Source: Cyprinodon diabolis (lineage: Eukaryota; Chordata; Actinopteri; Cyprinodontiformes; Cyprinodontidae). From it: a stretch of 64,000 nt of DNA. The notes beneath the pieces were generated by a model, which had not been told where the DNA came from, did not search any database, and saw nothing but the letters and a program-made list of their open reading frames with translations. Position numbers and translations under genes: made by a program. The stretch covers positions 49,469,964 through 49,533,963 of the forward strand of contig CM060065.1 of the NCBI GenBank assembly GCA_030533445.1, read 5' to 3'. Positions within the stretch are counted from its first letter, which is position 1; each line of letters starts with the position of its first letter. Positions 32,380-43,118 of the stretch are shown piece by piece.

Positions 32380-33480
32380 CTGAGAAAGAAAGAGACCAAA
32401 GTCAAACAGATGTCTTACTTTCTGCGGTTCTGCTGTTGCTGAGCTGTCAGAACGACACGCTCAGACCTCCACTCTAAGCAGACCAAAAGTATCTGGCAGA
32501 AGGAAATAAATAAACAAACCCTGACCAGGTAACTGGGCTTTAATTTGACTCATATTTTCATGATATCAAACACGATTTATTAATCGCATGAATGCAAAGT
32601 AGACAGAGACAAGACAGGAAGAAAGTAGGGCTTAAAATAAGCCGACAGTAATAAGCAACCAATAAAAAATATGCACAAATAATTAATAAGAACATGTGCT
32701 GGGTGAGCATTTTACTTATTTGTGCACACAAGCGGAGCAGGAAGGGACAAAATGGACTGAATTGTAAATCAGTCATTAGCAGAGAGCCTTTATTAGCATA
32801 CTAATGGGGTCCTGGGTCTGTGGTGGCAATAATTTGGCTGATGGAATCAAACTAAAGCTTAATAGTGTTTATTAGGCTGGACGTAGTGGGGTGTTACACA
32901 GTGCAGTCTTTCAAAGGGAACATCATAGCGCTAAACTGTGCGGACACCGGGTGAACAATGATGGAAATGGATCACCATAAATGACAACTAAATGTCAGAG
33001 GGTTAATATTTGCCAAATTATCGGGCAATTAACGCTGCTGCAAAAAGGTTAGGTGAGAAGGGAAGTTTTAAAAGCCCCCTTAGAGCTGCACAATTATTAA
33101 ATCCTGTTTGTCTTGTATGATCAGAGCCTGCAGTGTCATAATTGCAATGGACTGCCGGTATGCTGCACCTTGTAGGATATTAGATTTTAGGTGACATGTA
33201 ATAACACCCTGCATGGAGACAATATATTCAGCCAGTTGCCTGGACTGTCATGATCACTTGATGCCTCAACATGAAAGTTCTGATTAAGTCAGAAGAAACC
33301 GGTGAAAACTCAAACTCAAATATCTTTTACATTCACCATCCGTTCTGCTCTCTTTTCCCAAATATCTCTTTTCACTCGTCTAAACCCTCCCTACTAGCAG
33401 ACTCAAGGATCTGAGCTTCCTTCTTTGCATAACAGCTTGAGTCTCCGCAGATTCAACAGAAGATGTTCAACCTCCATGGG
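32380..33480. other. No recognisable gene
   Basis: Non-coding sequence; no element ends seen. Confidence 0.5.
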
Positions 33481-33489
33481 GTTAAAGTT

Positions 33490-34033
33490 TAACCGGACTC
33501 CGCCAGATGGATTTGCTCTGCATATCCATCTGGAAACCTTCCGTTGAAGTAATTTTGGGAAGGGGCGAAAATACTGGTTAGCTGATTGGCCTATGTTGGT
33601 GATAGACGGGCCAAATAAACCAATCAGATCATCGAAGCATATGATGTACTAACAGAGCGACGATGAATAGGAGTCAATTGATAGATCAAATTCTTGCCGC
33701 AACCAGTGGGGAGAAGAGCAAAAACATCTTTTCCTCTGAGAAAAGCCTCCAGAGCAGTGTTTTGCTCTTCTTTCAGTGAAGAAATACTCTGTAATTCCGA
33801 TAAAACTTGCTCGATAGCCACGCTAACGCTAGTTTCATCGGCCGAAGCCACCACGTTCTGTAGACTGAACTGTCGCGCTTTTCATTGGATCACACCTCAA
33901 CCCGCCTCAAAGCAACGCTGATTGGACGTTCGTTTGGTGAACGGCTCCAGATTTTCTTTAACGGAGAGTCTCCAGACTGATCTGCAAGTGAAACCTTGAA
34001 AGCTCGCGAGATCAGGATGGTCTCACGAGGCTA
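33490..34033 (-). mobile_element. Helicase-exon DNA transposon, copy C
   Basis: A 544-bp copy in reverse orientation from TAACCGGACTCCGCC to GTCTCACGAGGCTA. It is flanked by GTTAAAGTT on both sides (33481-33489, 34034-34042), an exact 9-bp duplication. It has the same CCAGATGGAT hairpin near the TAACC end. Its internal junction differs from copies A and B: it keeps more helicase sequence after the Walker A. It therefore arose by a separate internal deletion. Confidence 0.87.
33624..33854 (-). pseudogene. RecQ-like helicase N-terminal fragment (copy C)
   Basis: The minus-strand frame reads VASADETSVSVAIEQVLSEL, then SLKEEQNTALEAFLRGKD and VFALLPTGCGKNLIYQL. The last segment is the RecQ motif I pattern (LPTGxGKSLxYQL) with Ser to Asn after the Lys. 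The start codon present in copy A is GTG here. The frame ends soon after at the deletion junction. This copy best supports a RecQ-type assignment, because LIYQL follows the Walker A. Confidence 0.72.
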
Positions 34034-34265
34034 GTTAAAGTTAGGATTCTGACTGGATTATTCTAAAACATTTATACGACATTAAAGCCCCATTCCCACT
34101 ACCCTTTTGCAACCGTGCCAAGATCAGTCCGAGCAAGGTAATAGAGATAACCGCTGAGTCTAAATAGCACCTAAAAATGAACCGGAATGTGCCAGACAAC
34201 CAAACCTCTGGCTCAGTTCTCAGATAACAGAGTGCATGAGCAGACTGCATCATCTCCCTACAGTC

Positions 34266-35065
34266 TAGGGATGGAATGGTTTTTGAAAACCGTCCCAACC
34301 GTTCGGTTCAACTGTCTCGGTTCAGTTCGCGTGTGTTGCGTCCGGTTCATGTGCTGCTCCTTTTGCTCATAGGAGAAGCGATTACACTCCAGAGCAGAAG
34401 GTGGCGGTACTGCGACCAAAGCCAACCACCAGTAGTAAACAAGAAGAAGAAGAAGCAAAGCAGCGTAGCCCGGTGTAGCAGAAAAAAATCAGTCGTTGTG
34501 GAGAATTGTGTGGGTATGGCGAGTGGGAAAGAACAGGAGTTGGAAGACGCGCCAGCAGCACTTTATAGGTCTGCTGTATGGGACCACTTTGCATTTAGAG
34601 TGACCTACGATGACGGCGGAAAGAAAGTTGTGGATAAAAGTGCAACAGTGTGCAAGCATTGCGCAACACGTTTTGTTTATGCTAAGAGCAAAACGACCAA
34701 CATGTCATGCTAACCCCGAAATCCCTCATACTCCGTCAGCGCTCTGCCCCGCTGCGCTCCAGACCCCCTGCACAAAGCAAAGCCTACAGCCTCCACTGTG
34801 GCTCCCGTCCGCTCTGAGTTCCTTGGAGATCGTAGAGAGCATGCGCCAGATGATTAAATTCAAAGCAGCAAAACATGCGGAAATGATCCAGGGTTTTCGC
34901 GGATCAATAAAAATAATTACAATTCATTAATTCTTTTGGATTTTTTCATTAATTTTTATGGGATATCGGTGTAACAATCAACATATACCGAACCAAACCG
35001 AAAACTGTGACCACGAAACCGTGAACCGAACTGAACCGTGGATTTTGTGAACCGTTCCATCCCTA
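34266..35065 (+). mobile_element. BED-finger hAT, inserted in P2
   Basis: 800 bp from TAGGGATGGAATGGTTTTTG to GTGAACCGTTCCATCCCTA. CTACAGTC (34258-34265) and CAACAGTC (35066-35073) form an 8-bp duplication with one mismatch. It contains a truncated transposase start and repeated CCGAACC/GGTTCGG motifs at both ends. A partial relative lies at 56378-56831. Confidence 0.9.
34516..34713 (+). pseudogene. hAT transposase N-terminus (BED finger), truncated
   Basis: The ATG at 34516 opens MASGKEQELEDAPAALYRSA, then VWDHFAFRVTYDDGGKKVVD and the CxxC half of a BED zinc finger (VCKHCATRF), with a stop at 34711-34713 before the His pair. A deletion then joins to a degraded stretch. ZBED/hAT transposases normally exceed 600 residues. 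The same frame is kept nearly unchanged in the copy at 56625, so both derive from one deletion master. Confidence 0.8.
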
Positions 35066-35144
35066 CAACAGTCAGCGTCTGTAATCATGAAATTTCAGAC
35101 GTTCATAAAAATATAAGCGTCCATACCATGCCATATGATTTCCT

Positions 35145-35623
35145 TTACACTTTAGACATACTGAAAGAAAAAAGAAAAAAGAAAAAAAAAACACTTCATG
35201 GAGTTTCAACCAGTGAATTAAAAGTGTCCACTCCTTTATTCATGACAAATGGGGTAAAGAAGAACAAAAAAAGAGGGGGAGATAGGGTTTTTTATGGCTT
35301 CAGTTGTTCTAAAATGGGTTTCCAAATTTTGTAATATTTTTGAGGACAGTTTATTAAATCAAATCTAATTTTTTCTATGTGCAGGATTCCTGTAAATGAT
35401 CCAAGATTCAAAATTAGGTGGTCTGTCAGCCTTCCACTGCTTCAATATGCATCTTTTGGCAATCATCATGCCATAGGAGACCACTGTTGTTACATCACGA
35501 CCCAATTTGTTAAGAGGGCCGTTTCTGGATTACGTTTTATGTTAACTTTAAGGGCACGAGAGTACCATTCAAACATTGAGGTGCAGAAACTTTGAATATT
35601 TGGACAAAGCCAAAATTGATGTG
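35145..35623 (-). mobile_element. L1/Tx1-like LINE ORF2 C-terminal fragment
   Basis: The 17-bp sequence ATGCCATATGATTTCCT flanks the segment (35128-35144 and 35624-35640), a LINE-style duplication. On the minus strand, with stops, it reads HQFWLCPNIQSFCTSMFEWY, later LHIEKIRFDL, the layout of the C-terminus of fish L1-type ORF2. The insert is about 0.48 kb, lacks all enzymatic domains and has no obvious poly-A. Confidence 0.75.
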
Positions 35624-36049
35624 ATGCCATATGATTTCCTAAGATGATTCTGCTTAGCAGTGTGATGAACCTCAACTCCTGTCATTGTTTCCTGTGTCTG
35701 TAACCCTGATTAGACTTTTGTTTGTCACATCTTCTTCCCAAAAGCCGCCTCGGTCAAGTAAACTCACCAAAGGCCGTCTTCTTCGCCTGACTCTCTGCAA
35801 ACTTCCTGATTGTTATTGGTACCGCCATGCTGATTTGCTTGTTTCCTTCTAGAGAGCAGTAGTACCAAAAATCGCCACTAGGAGGTCAGGAAACGAGTTC
35901 GGCACTGTTAACGATCCAAGCTCAGCACGGATCGGTATTCAGAGGCTAGTGTAAATGGGGCTTTAGATAAAACTGTTGTTCTGTTGGAAGGTGAACCTCA
36001 GCCAAAATCGCAAACATTCTGCACCCTTCAACAGTTTCTTCCCTCCATA

Positions 36050-36762
36050 CAGTGGCGGTTCTAGATCAAAAGTACCAGGGGGGCCAGGAGGGGGCCAGCG
36101 TGTTTTCATGGGGGCACAGAAAAGCATGAAATAAAAAACAGGATAGCTGCATGAAGTGAGACTTCTATTCAATTAAGTTTCATTAAAAGTCTAAATGTCT
36201 TTTTAGGTGAATATACATTCAGAGTTTTGGAATTTTACATATCTATGACTTAATTTAAGCTGAAATTACAGTTTTCTATTAAAATCTGAATTAGAATGTA
36301 AGAAAAACTGTTAAATTCAGCTGTTAAAAAAATTGAGTGTGTTATTAATTTGTTTTGAAAAAAACATTTAGCAGATGAAAACTGGGATCATATCTCAATG
36401 CTACTGAAGCCATCACCTTATTTTATTTAAAATGTGGCTTGCCACTATCAGTGTGTGAGTGTGTGTGTGAATGGGTGAATGAATGTAGTGTAAAGCGCCT
36501 TGGTCAAGTCTCCTAACTTGAATAAAGGCGCTATATAAGTAAATGCCATTTACCATTTACCATTTAAAATAGTTAATAAAATACAATTTGTAAAGAAAAA
36601 AATGAAATAGATCCAAAGGACCTTTCAGATGCTTGTTGCAGGGAATATCATCTTTAGAATTTCTTTGAGTATTATGTTTTCAGTACAGGGGCCATAACAG
36701 GGGCCAGGACATAATCTACAGGGGCCCTGGCCCCCGTTGGCCCCTTTCTAGAACTGCCCATG
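36050..36762. mobile_element. hAT-type non-autonomous element
   Basis: 713 bp from CAGTGGCGGTTCTAGA to TCTAGAACTGCCCATG. Flanks CCTCCATA (36042-36049) and CTTCCATA (36763-36770) match at seven of eight bases. G-rich GGGGCCAG repeats lie at both ends. Non-coding; hosts a SINE fragment at 36434-36561. Confidence 0.88.
36434..36561 (+). mobile_element. 5'-truncated SINE inside hAT element
   Basis: The tail half of the SINE seen at 22324 and 62661: GTGTAAAGCGCCTTGGTCAA to GGCGCTATATAAGTAAATGC then CATTTACCATTTAC. ATTTAAAAT flanks it on both sides (36425-36433, 36562-36570), a 9-bp duplication. The Pol III head is missing. Confidence 0.85.
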
Positions 36763-36804
36763 CTTCCATAATTCCCAAGTATTTATCTCCCTCTATCTCC
36801 ACAC

Positions 36805-36890
36805 TAACTGACCAACTTTTCTGTTTTCGCTGAAGTAAAGCACTCCCACAGCATGATGCTACTCCCACCATGCTCCATGGCAATAATGCC
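36805..36890 (-). pseudogene. Tc1-like transposase fragment
   Basis: On the minus strand GAGCATGGTGGGAGTAGCAT then CATGCTGTGGGAGTGCTTTA corresponds to the KHGGGS-IMLWGCF box of Tc1 transposases. Only this box is recognisable. Confidence 0.5.
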
Positions 36891-36899
36891 TGTTAGCTT

Positions 36900-38430
36900 G
36901 AGTTTGAATATGCAGCCATTGCTTTACTGGTACCAGTTAATGAATGCATGCAGGAATATGCATGCAAAAATGCAGAAAACTGAGACGATTATGATGCCTA
37001 GTCATGTACTGCTACTTTTAGTACTATAAATGTAAATCACATGAATGTGGCTAGTTCTGTAACAACATGTGCAGAAGTTAAAGGGGTATGGAAATGTTTG
37101 CAAGTTGCTGGGAATGCTTTTCTCCTCTTTATAATCATAGAGCACCGATTCGAGCACCAATTAAAATGTTATGGCAGATTTTAGGCTGTGCAAGCACATT
37201 TTGGTGTGAGAGCAATGTTTATGTCACACAGAGACGCTGCAGTACTGTGTTTCTGCTGCAGCTCGTTAGAGTCCAATAACAATCAGGACAATGCAGTGCC
37301 TCTCCAGCATTCATTTTCTGTAGACCGCCATGATAAAACTTTATGACAGAGTTTCTATTTCGGTGGTACTACATGTTGTAAATACTGACACACTCCTTGC
37401 GTTTTGACCCAGAAGTCTTTGCAGTTTGCAAGTTGAGTCATAGCTGTAAAGCTATTCATTGTATTTTTTTATATGGCTATAAAAGTGGTTATAGAATAAA
37501 ATACTCTTTTAGCCCAGGAAGTGTCATTTCTACAGAAATTATAGAAGCTAAAATCTTCTTAAAGTTTAAATAGTAAGATTTAGAATGTATTGGAAATCCC
37601 TATTTTGCAATTGACAGATAAATATTTACTTTAAAACCCATTAATGCAATAAAGGCATGAATGCAATGTAGATAATTCTCTCTATGAGGCAACCGCTGAA
37701 GCATACAAAAATGTTTGCAGAAAACAGAAGGATTTGAAAACAAAATGAATGAGAATAAAAGCATTTTTTTCATTTAGCAACTAAACAAGCAGAAAATAGA
37801 TCTAAGAGGTAAAATTGATTGAATTAAATGCATGTATGAGCCTTTTTGCATCAAACCATGGGGAGGTCTGGCCAGCTGCCTTGGGCTGGTCCTTGATCAA
37901 TCAATATTTATCCAATCAGTTATGCAGAGTAGATACAATGTGTAAAAATCCTTCCATCTCACTTTCAGCTTATGGATCCTGAATGTTTCTATACAAGAAC
38001 CTGATAGTTTGTGTAACTATTAATCTCAGAATCCTGCAAGATGTCCCGCTCGCATTGGTTATTACTGAGCCTCATTATCTAAACTGCAACTGAATCTCTG
38101 TATATGTGTCCTCAAGCAATGTCATTTCTGCTCACTGCAATGTTTAATGTTTGGGGGAATGTTTGAGCTTTGAGGGAAAACCCTCCTATGGAGAGTTTGT
38201 CTGGGAGAGAAAATGATTTCTTGATCCATTGAACTGTTTCCCATAGACATGTGAATTGGGACCTTCTTTCCTTCTGCCCCGTGACTTGTTTAGGCCGGGT
38301 AATAGAGCGAGACGGAGATAAAGTGGGTTTTTCTCACCAAACACGTCACGGCTGGGAAACCTGATAAAAGATGACACCAGTACACTACAACTGCCTCAGT
38401 TCTTTAGTTATTTATCTCATACTGTTCCAG
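36900..38430. other. No recognisable gene
   Basis: AT-rich non-coding sequence. Nothing defined. Confidence 0.5.
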
Positions 38431-38438
38431 AAGTTCCC

Positions 38439-38565
38439 CTGTGATAGACTGGCGACCTGTCCAGGGTGGACCCCGCTGCTCGACCATTGAAAGCTGAAGA
38501 TAGACACAAGCACCCCTCGGGACCCCAGCTGGGATAAACGTGAAAGAAAATAGATGGAAGTTATT
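38439..38565 (+). mobile_element. SINE 3' fragment
   Basis: CTGTGATAGACTGGCGACCT then GTCCAGGGTGGACCCCGC to CCCAGCTGGGATAAACG matches, in opposite orientation, the left part of the SINE at 56832-57190. The tRNA-like head is absent. Confidence 0.7.
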
Positions 38566-38940
38566 GACTTCCCCTCAATATCATCATTTCATTGCTGCTT
38601 AGACCCTTAGACACACCTAAAGCAGAAAACTCCTTAAAGTTATGCCTTACTTCATGTTCTAGATAATATAAACTGGGAAATCCATTTAAGTATTTCATGG
38701 GAGGTGTTCCAAGAAATTGTCAATTGACTGGTATTGGCTAATTTTTGGCTTGACAACCCATAACTGGGTACGGGGAGCTCATGCTCCCAATTTCCACACT
38801 TTGGTCCGACTACGATAACACAGGAAGAGGACTTAAGGTTTCAGTATGACTGAGGTGTTCAATAATGGATGGAAGAAGCTAGTTAATAGGAAATAAGGGT
38901 GTAACAACAAATTGCTTCATGTCGATATAATGATTAATGC

Positions 38941-39236
38941 GGAAGAGGATTAGGGCCAGTGGAAAAAAAAAAAAGTTAACAGATTTTCAAATTTTATTTC
39001 AGTTTAGTATGGGAAAAAAGTAAGAATTCTGACTTTAATCTGAGAATTCTGACTTTTTTCTGAGAATTCTCAGATTAAAGTCAGAATTCTCAGAAAAAAG
39101 TCAGAATTCTGAGATTAAAGACAGAATTCTGAGAAAAAAGTCAGAATTCTGACTTTTTTCCCATGTTAAACTGAAATAAAATTTAAAAATCAGTTAACTT
39201 TTTTTTTTTTTTTCCCAGTGGTCCTAATCCTCTTTC
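38941..39236. repeat. Palindromic element with 20-bp phased GAATTC array
   Basis: Arms of about 80 bp are inverted copies: GGAAGAGGATTAGGGCCAGT and (reverse complement of the right arm) GAAAGAGGATTAGGACCACT, both continuing through poly-A, GTTAAC and TTTTATTTCAGTTTA. Between them seven GAATTC sites occur at exact 20-bp spacing (39024 to 39144), with alternating AAAAAAGTC and ATTAAAGTC fillers in both orientations. Non-coding foldback MITE. Confidence 0.85.
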
Positions 39237-39410
39237 GAATCAGAATCAAGTTTATTGCCAAGTAGGTTTGCACTTACAAGGAATTTGACTTGATGTTGTT
39301 GGTGCAGACAAAAAACAAAATAAGATAGAATATATATATATATATATATATATCTACAGAAGCTATATACAAACAGCTTAAAAGCTGAATTATAACAATG
39401 CAAAATCAAA
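39237..39410 (-). repeat. Fish interspersed repeat plus AT microsatellite
   Basis: GAATCAGAATCAAGTTTATT then GCCAAGTAGG... and ACAAGGAATTTGACTT is a motif common in fish genomes, probably the reverse-oriented 3' end of a retroelement. It is followed by a run of about 12 AT/TA units near 39330-39353. Identification rests on recall of the motif. Confidence 0.5.
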
Positions 39411-39436
39411 ATATTAATCCATATCGTCGTCTTTAG

Positions 39437-40336
39437 CAGGGCTCGATGTTAACCATCGCCCGATCGCCCGGGGCAAGTAGTTTTTATTGTTGGGAGAGTA
39501 CAGATTTCATTGCATTTGCACGCCGGGCAAGTGCAATGATCCCAAAAAAAAAAATTATCAGTCAAAATTACTTTAAAATCACCGACATTCGCTGAAAACG
39601 ACCCACAAGCGTTGCCGGCGCCATTTTTGTTGTTTTGTACACATTCTCGCGTGATTTGAAAAAGCTGCGTGATTTTCCGCTAGATGGCGTGATTCAGCTC
39701 TTGGGGAGAGAATTCTGCAGAGCAGCAGCTGGATGATGAATTTAATCTAAACTATAATACACGCTAGATTAAAAATGATCAGTCAGGGATTAGGAAAATA
39801 ATAATAATAATTGTATGAGCACAGTGTAAATATTTCTATCATATGGCAGTCTTCTGTACAGTGATGCAGATCATACCTTAAAAAATGTTCATTAAATTTT
39901 TTTCTCTTCGACATAGGAGTGGTGCATTTAAATGTTATAGAGCTAAACATTTTAAATTGGTGAGTAGTAGTAGCGGAAGTTTTTAACCTGTCAAGTTTTT
40001 TTTTTAGATTTTTAACATTACTATTTATATTTTTCCAAACACACAACAGTTTAAAGCAAAGTTTAGTTTGAAAAGAATGTGCAGGAAGGATTGAAAAGCA
40101 TGTTAACACGGTAATGTAGGCTTGAGGCCATTATCTGACGCACGCATATACACACCAGGAACCTGGAAACTTAAAAAATACTGAATTACAAAAAAACATT
40201 TAAAAAACAAACATGTTTCATTGATATAGATACAAAAATGAATATTAGGAACTAAATTTATCAAACATTATACTGGGCAAGTAAAAATTGTTTCTGGGCA
40301 AATGAAATGTGAAAGTCACTTGCCCTTTATCCCCTG
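39437..40336 (-). mobile_element. CAGGG-type hAT-like element, copy 2 (inverted)
   Basis: 900 bp from CAGGGCTCGATGTTAAC to GCCCTTTATCCCCTG, the reverse complement layout of copy 1 at 15037-15913. TTTAG flanks both ends (39432-39436, 40337-40341), a 5-bp duplication. It shares long blocks such as the region around AAACATGTTTCATTGATATA. No transposase frame is open. Confidence 0.85.
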
Positions 40337-40341
40337 TTTAG

Positions 40342-41635
40342 GATATGGTAACTTTAGCCATACCATGTCAGAATGAGAATAGGTGGGCTACTCTTATTTT
40401 ATTTACTGTTTCATTAATTAATAATAATAATAATTATAAGTTTCTCAAGATGCTACTTGATATCAGCCACAGACTTTCTAATCAAATTTCATGGATAATG
40501 AGCCGTGACAGACTTTTATCTGCAAACATCGTATTATATGCGATCACAACAATATAAAGCTGGAGATTTACGCCCCTACAAGAAAACTCTTCATAGTTTT
40601 CAAGACATGGTTCAAAGACAGCAAAAAAACAACAGAAAACAGTAAGACGTTTAAATGGTGATAAACCATATGGCAAAAATTCATTATAAATCCCCTAAAA
40701 GAACCAAAGAGCATTTCTAAACAGATTTTATTCTGTATAATGTACAATTGCCCAGTAAAACTGACATTTATCATGTTGGCAAACTTTTCTTTTACTGTTT
40801 GTAAATTCAGCAACATTATAATTTAACTCCAACATACATATTAACAATATTAGTATCATTTGGTGATAATGTTGGTATCAGTGGATGCAATATTTTTCAT
40901 TTTTATTTCACCAAAACACAATGTCAACTTTGATACAGACCATGTCAGATAAGGTTAAAGCATTCACTGTTTTATAGCAATAAAAAGTAGCTGAAGGTGT
41001 TTGATTTGGATTTAAAGAACACCTTTTAAAGTTCTTTATGATGCGTAGTGTTGTTGAGTGCTGATGCTCTAAAACAGGTTGACTGCCGTATGTCTATTAT
41101 AGTTATCCTGCAGGTCTCTAGTCCAACACAGGAGACAGAATGGCATCAGGGTAAGCAGCCAAACCAAATCAAACTGTAAATATCTAACAAAATTTTTATC
41201 TACTTTGCAACAGCCTTATCTGTTAGACAGCTAGGAGCTGCCAGGGAGAAGGAGTCGTCTTGTAATTTCCTTTTGCTTGCATTGAACACAGAACATAATC
41301 AAAAAGCCTCACTTAAGCATTTATTAGGTCAAACCCTTAGCGGCTTCAAACAGCTGACTTGTAAACCACACAAGTGGTTCCTCCACGGCCTCCAGCTTCA
41401 ATCTGACATGTTGAAGATGATGCATTCAATGAACAACGCCCCTCAAAAACTTAAACTGAAAACTGCAATGATCTTTTTTATGACCAACAATAGCTATAGT
41501 TTAAAAATAACACCCCGTTCATCAAAAAATGCAGCATTTCTTCACTCTTAAATGAGTTGATAAAGTAGCTGCAGGGATAGAAGGGAAATAAACTGTTGTG
41601 TCTGTGCAGGAGCATAAACTACAGCCCATAGAAAG
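40342..41635. other. No recognisable gene
   Basis: Non-coding; a short AAT repeat near 40417-40440. Confidence 0.5.
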
Positions 41636-41639
41636 GGCC

Positions 41640-43118
41640 TGACCGCTAATCCTAACTTTCTGCTTCTGAATGCAGACAAAACAGAAGTTATAGTCTTTGG
41701 ACCAGAGTCTCTGAAAAAGAAGCTGATTAGCCAGTCACTTCATTTGGATGGGATTAAACTGATTTCAGATAATAAAGTAAAAAATCTTGGTGTTATTTTT
41801 GATCAGGACCTGTCATTTAAATCCCAGATCAAAGAGGTTTCTAGAATTTCCTTCTTTCATCTGAGGAATATTGCAAAAATTAGAAATCTCCTGTCCAGGG
41901 GTGATGCTGAGAAACTAGTCCATGCATTTGTTACTTCAAGGCTGGACTATTGTAATTCTTTACTATCAGGAAGTCCACAAACTGTAGTTAAAAGCCTTCA
42001 GCTGATCCAAAATGCTGCAGCCAGAGTTCTGATGAAAATTAAAAAGAGAGATCATATCTCCCCTATCCTGGCTTCTCTTCACTGGCTTCCTGTTAAATCA
42101 AGAATAGAATTTAAAATCCTCCTTCTCACATATAAAGCCTTAAATGGCCAAGCTCCATCTTATATCAGAGATCTGATTGTTCCTTATGTTCCTAACAGAG
42201 CACTTCGCTCTCAATCTGCAGGTTTACTAGTGGTTCCTAGAATTTCTAAAAGTAGAATGGGAGGCAGATCTTTTAGTTATCAGGCTCCTCTCCTGTGGAA
42301 CCAACTACCAGTTTTAGTCCGTGAGGCAGACACCCTGTCTACTTTTAAGGCTAGGCTTAAAACTTTCCTTTTTGATAAAGCTTATAGTTAGGGTGGCTCA
42401 GGTTATCCTGAGCTATCTCTATAGTTATGCTGCTATAGGCTTAGACTTTTGGAGGACATAGGGACCCCCATTTCATCTTTCTGCTTCATTCTCTCTCTGT
42501 TCTCCTATTCTGCAGAATCTGTTAGTTCAATCTCTAACGTTCTGCTCTCTCTGCTTTTCCTCAGAGTAGCTTTGCCTCGTCTGTTCCTGTTTGGCTGTGA
42601 CGTCATCCAGGAAAGAAACATCAGCTGTGCTGCTTCCATCAACACCCTTGTTTGTAGATGTTGGAGATTGGCCTGTTTTCCAGTGTGGTCCTGTTTCTCT
42701 GGCCGTGGCTGGGTGGATGTGCTCTCTTCATCCTCTGGCATGGGAGCTGCCTTGGAGCTCGTCTGCCTGGCTGTGTGTTTCCTGGACGGGGCCGCCTTTT
42801 ACAGCTGCTTTTTGTATCTCTGCTTCTGTCTCCTTGAACCCCAGCCGGCCTCGGCAGATGGCCGCTCACACTGAGCCTGGTTCTGCTGGAGGTTTCTTCC
42901 TGTTAAAAGGGAGTTTTTCCTTACCACTGTCGCTGCAAGCATGCTTAGTGTGAGGGATTGTATTTGAGTCAATGAGTCAATGCAATCAACTGGTTTTCCT
43001 TAGATAGAAAACTTTGTATCAATTTGACTGTATGATCTGGTTGAACTGTAAAGTGCCTTGAGATGACATGTGTTGTGAATTTGGCGCTATATAAATAAAC
43101 TGAATTGAATTGAATTGA
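41640..43118 (+). mobile_element. L2-type LINE, 5'-truncated, with 3' tail
   Basis: The element enters within the reverse-transcriptase C-terminal region and continues through a ~0.7-kb 3' UTR to the end GCGCTATATAAATAAACTGA followed by GAATT repeats. Pentamer-repeat 3' ends in place of poly-A are typical of L2-clade LINEs. The 3' UTR is shared with the fragment at 16270-16835. Confidence 0.88.
41650..42391 (+). pseudogene. L2-type reverse transcriptase C-terminal part
   Basis: An open frame of about 247 codons, starting inside the protein, reads NPNFLLLNADKTEVIVFGPE, then HLDGIKLISDNKVKNLGVIF, LDYCNSLLSG, NAAARVLMKIKKRDHISPIL, LHWLPVKSRIEFKILLLTYK and LWNQLPVLVREADTLSTFKA before a TAG at 42389-42391. 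These are the conserved thumb and C-terminal segments of L2-like ORF2. The endonuclease and the YxDD catalytic region are missing through 5' truncation. No start codon belongs to this protein. Confidence 0.88.

Larger units (their letters stand above)
34083..35965. mobile_element. Long-TIR DNA transposon P2, hosting two insertions
   Basis: Ends TAAAGCCCCATTCCCACTA and, on the other strand, TAAAGCCCCATTTACACTAG are inverted. Inside, GGCTCAGTTCTCAGATAACA then GAGTGCATGAGCAGACTGCA matches P1 (13016-13681) in reverse orientation, so P1 and P2 are one family. P2 is split by a hAT (34266-35065) and a LINE fragment (35145-35623). Target duplication is not clear (CAT against GAT). Confidence 0.75.

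Noticed and set aside
39021..39150. CRISPR-like regular array
   Set aside because: Units are only 20 bp with no unique spacers, lie inside inverted arms, and the context is vertebrate nuclear DNA.
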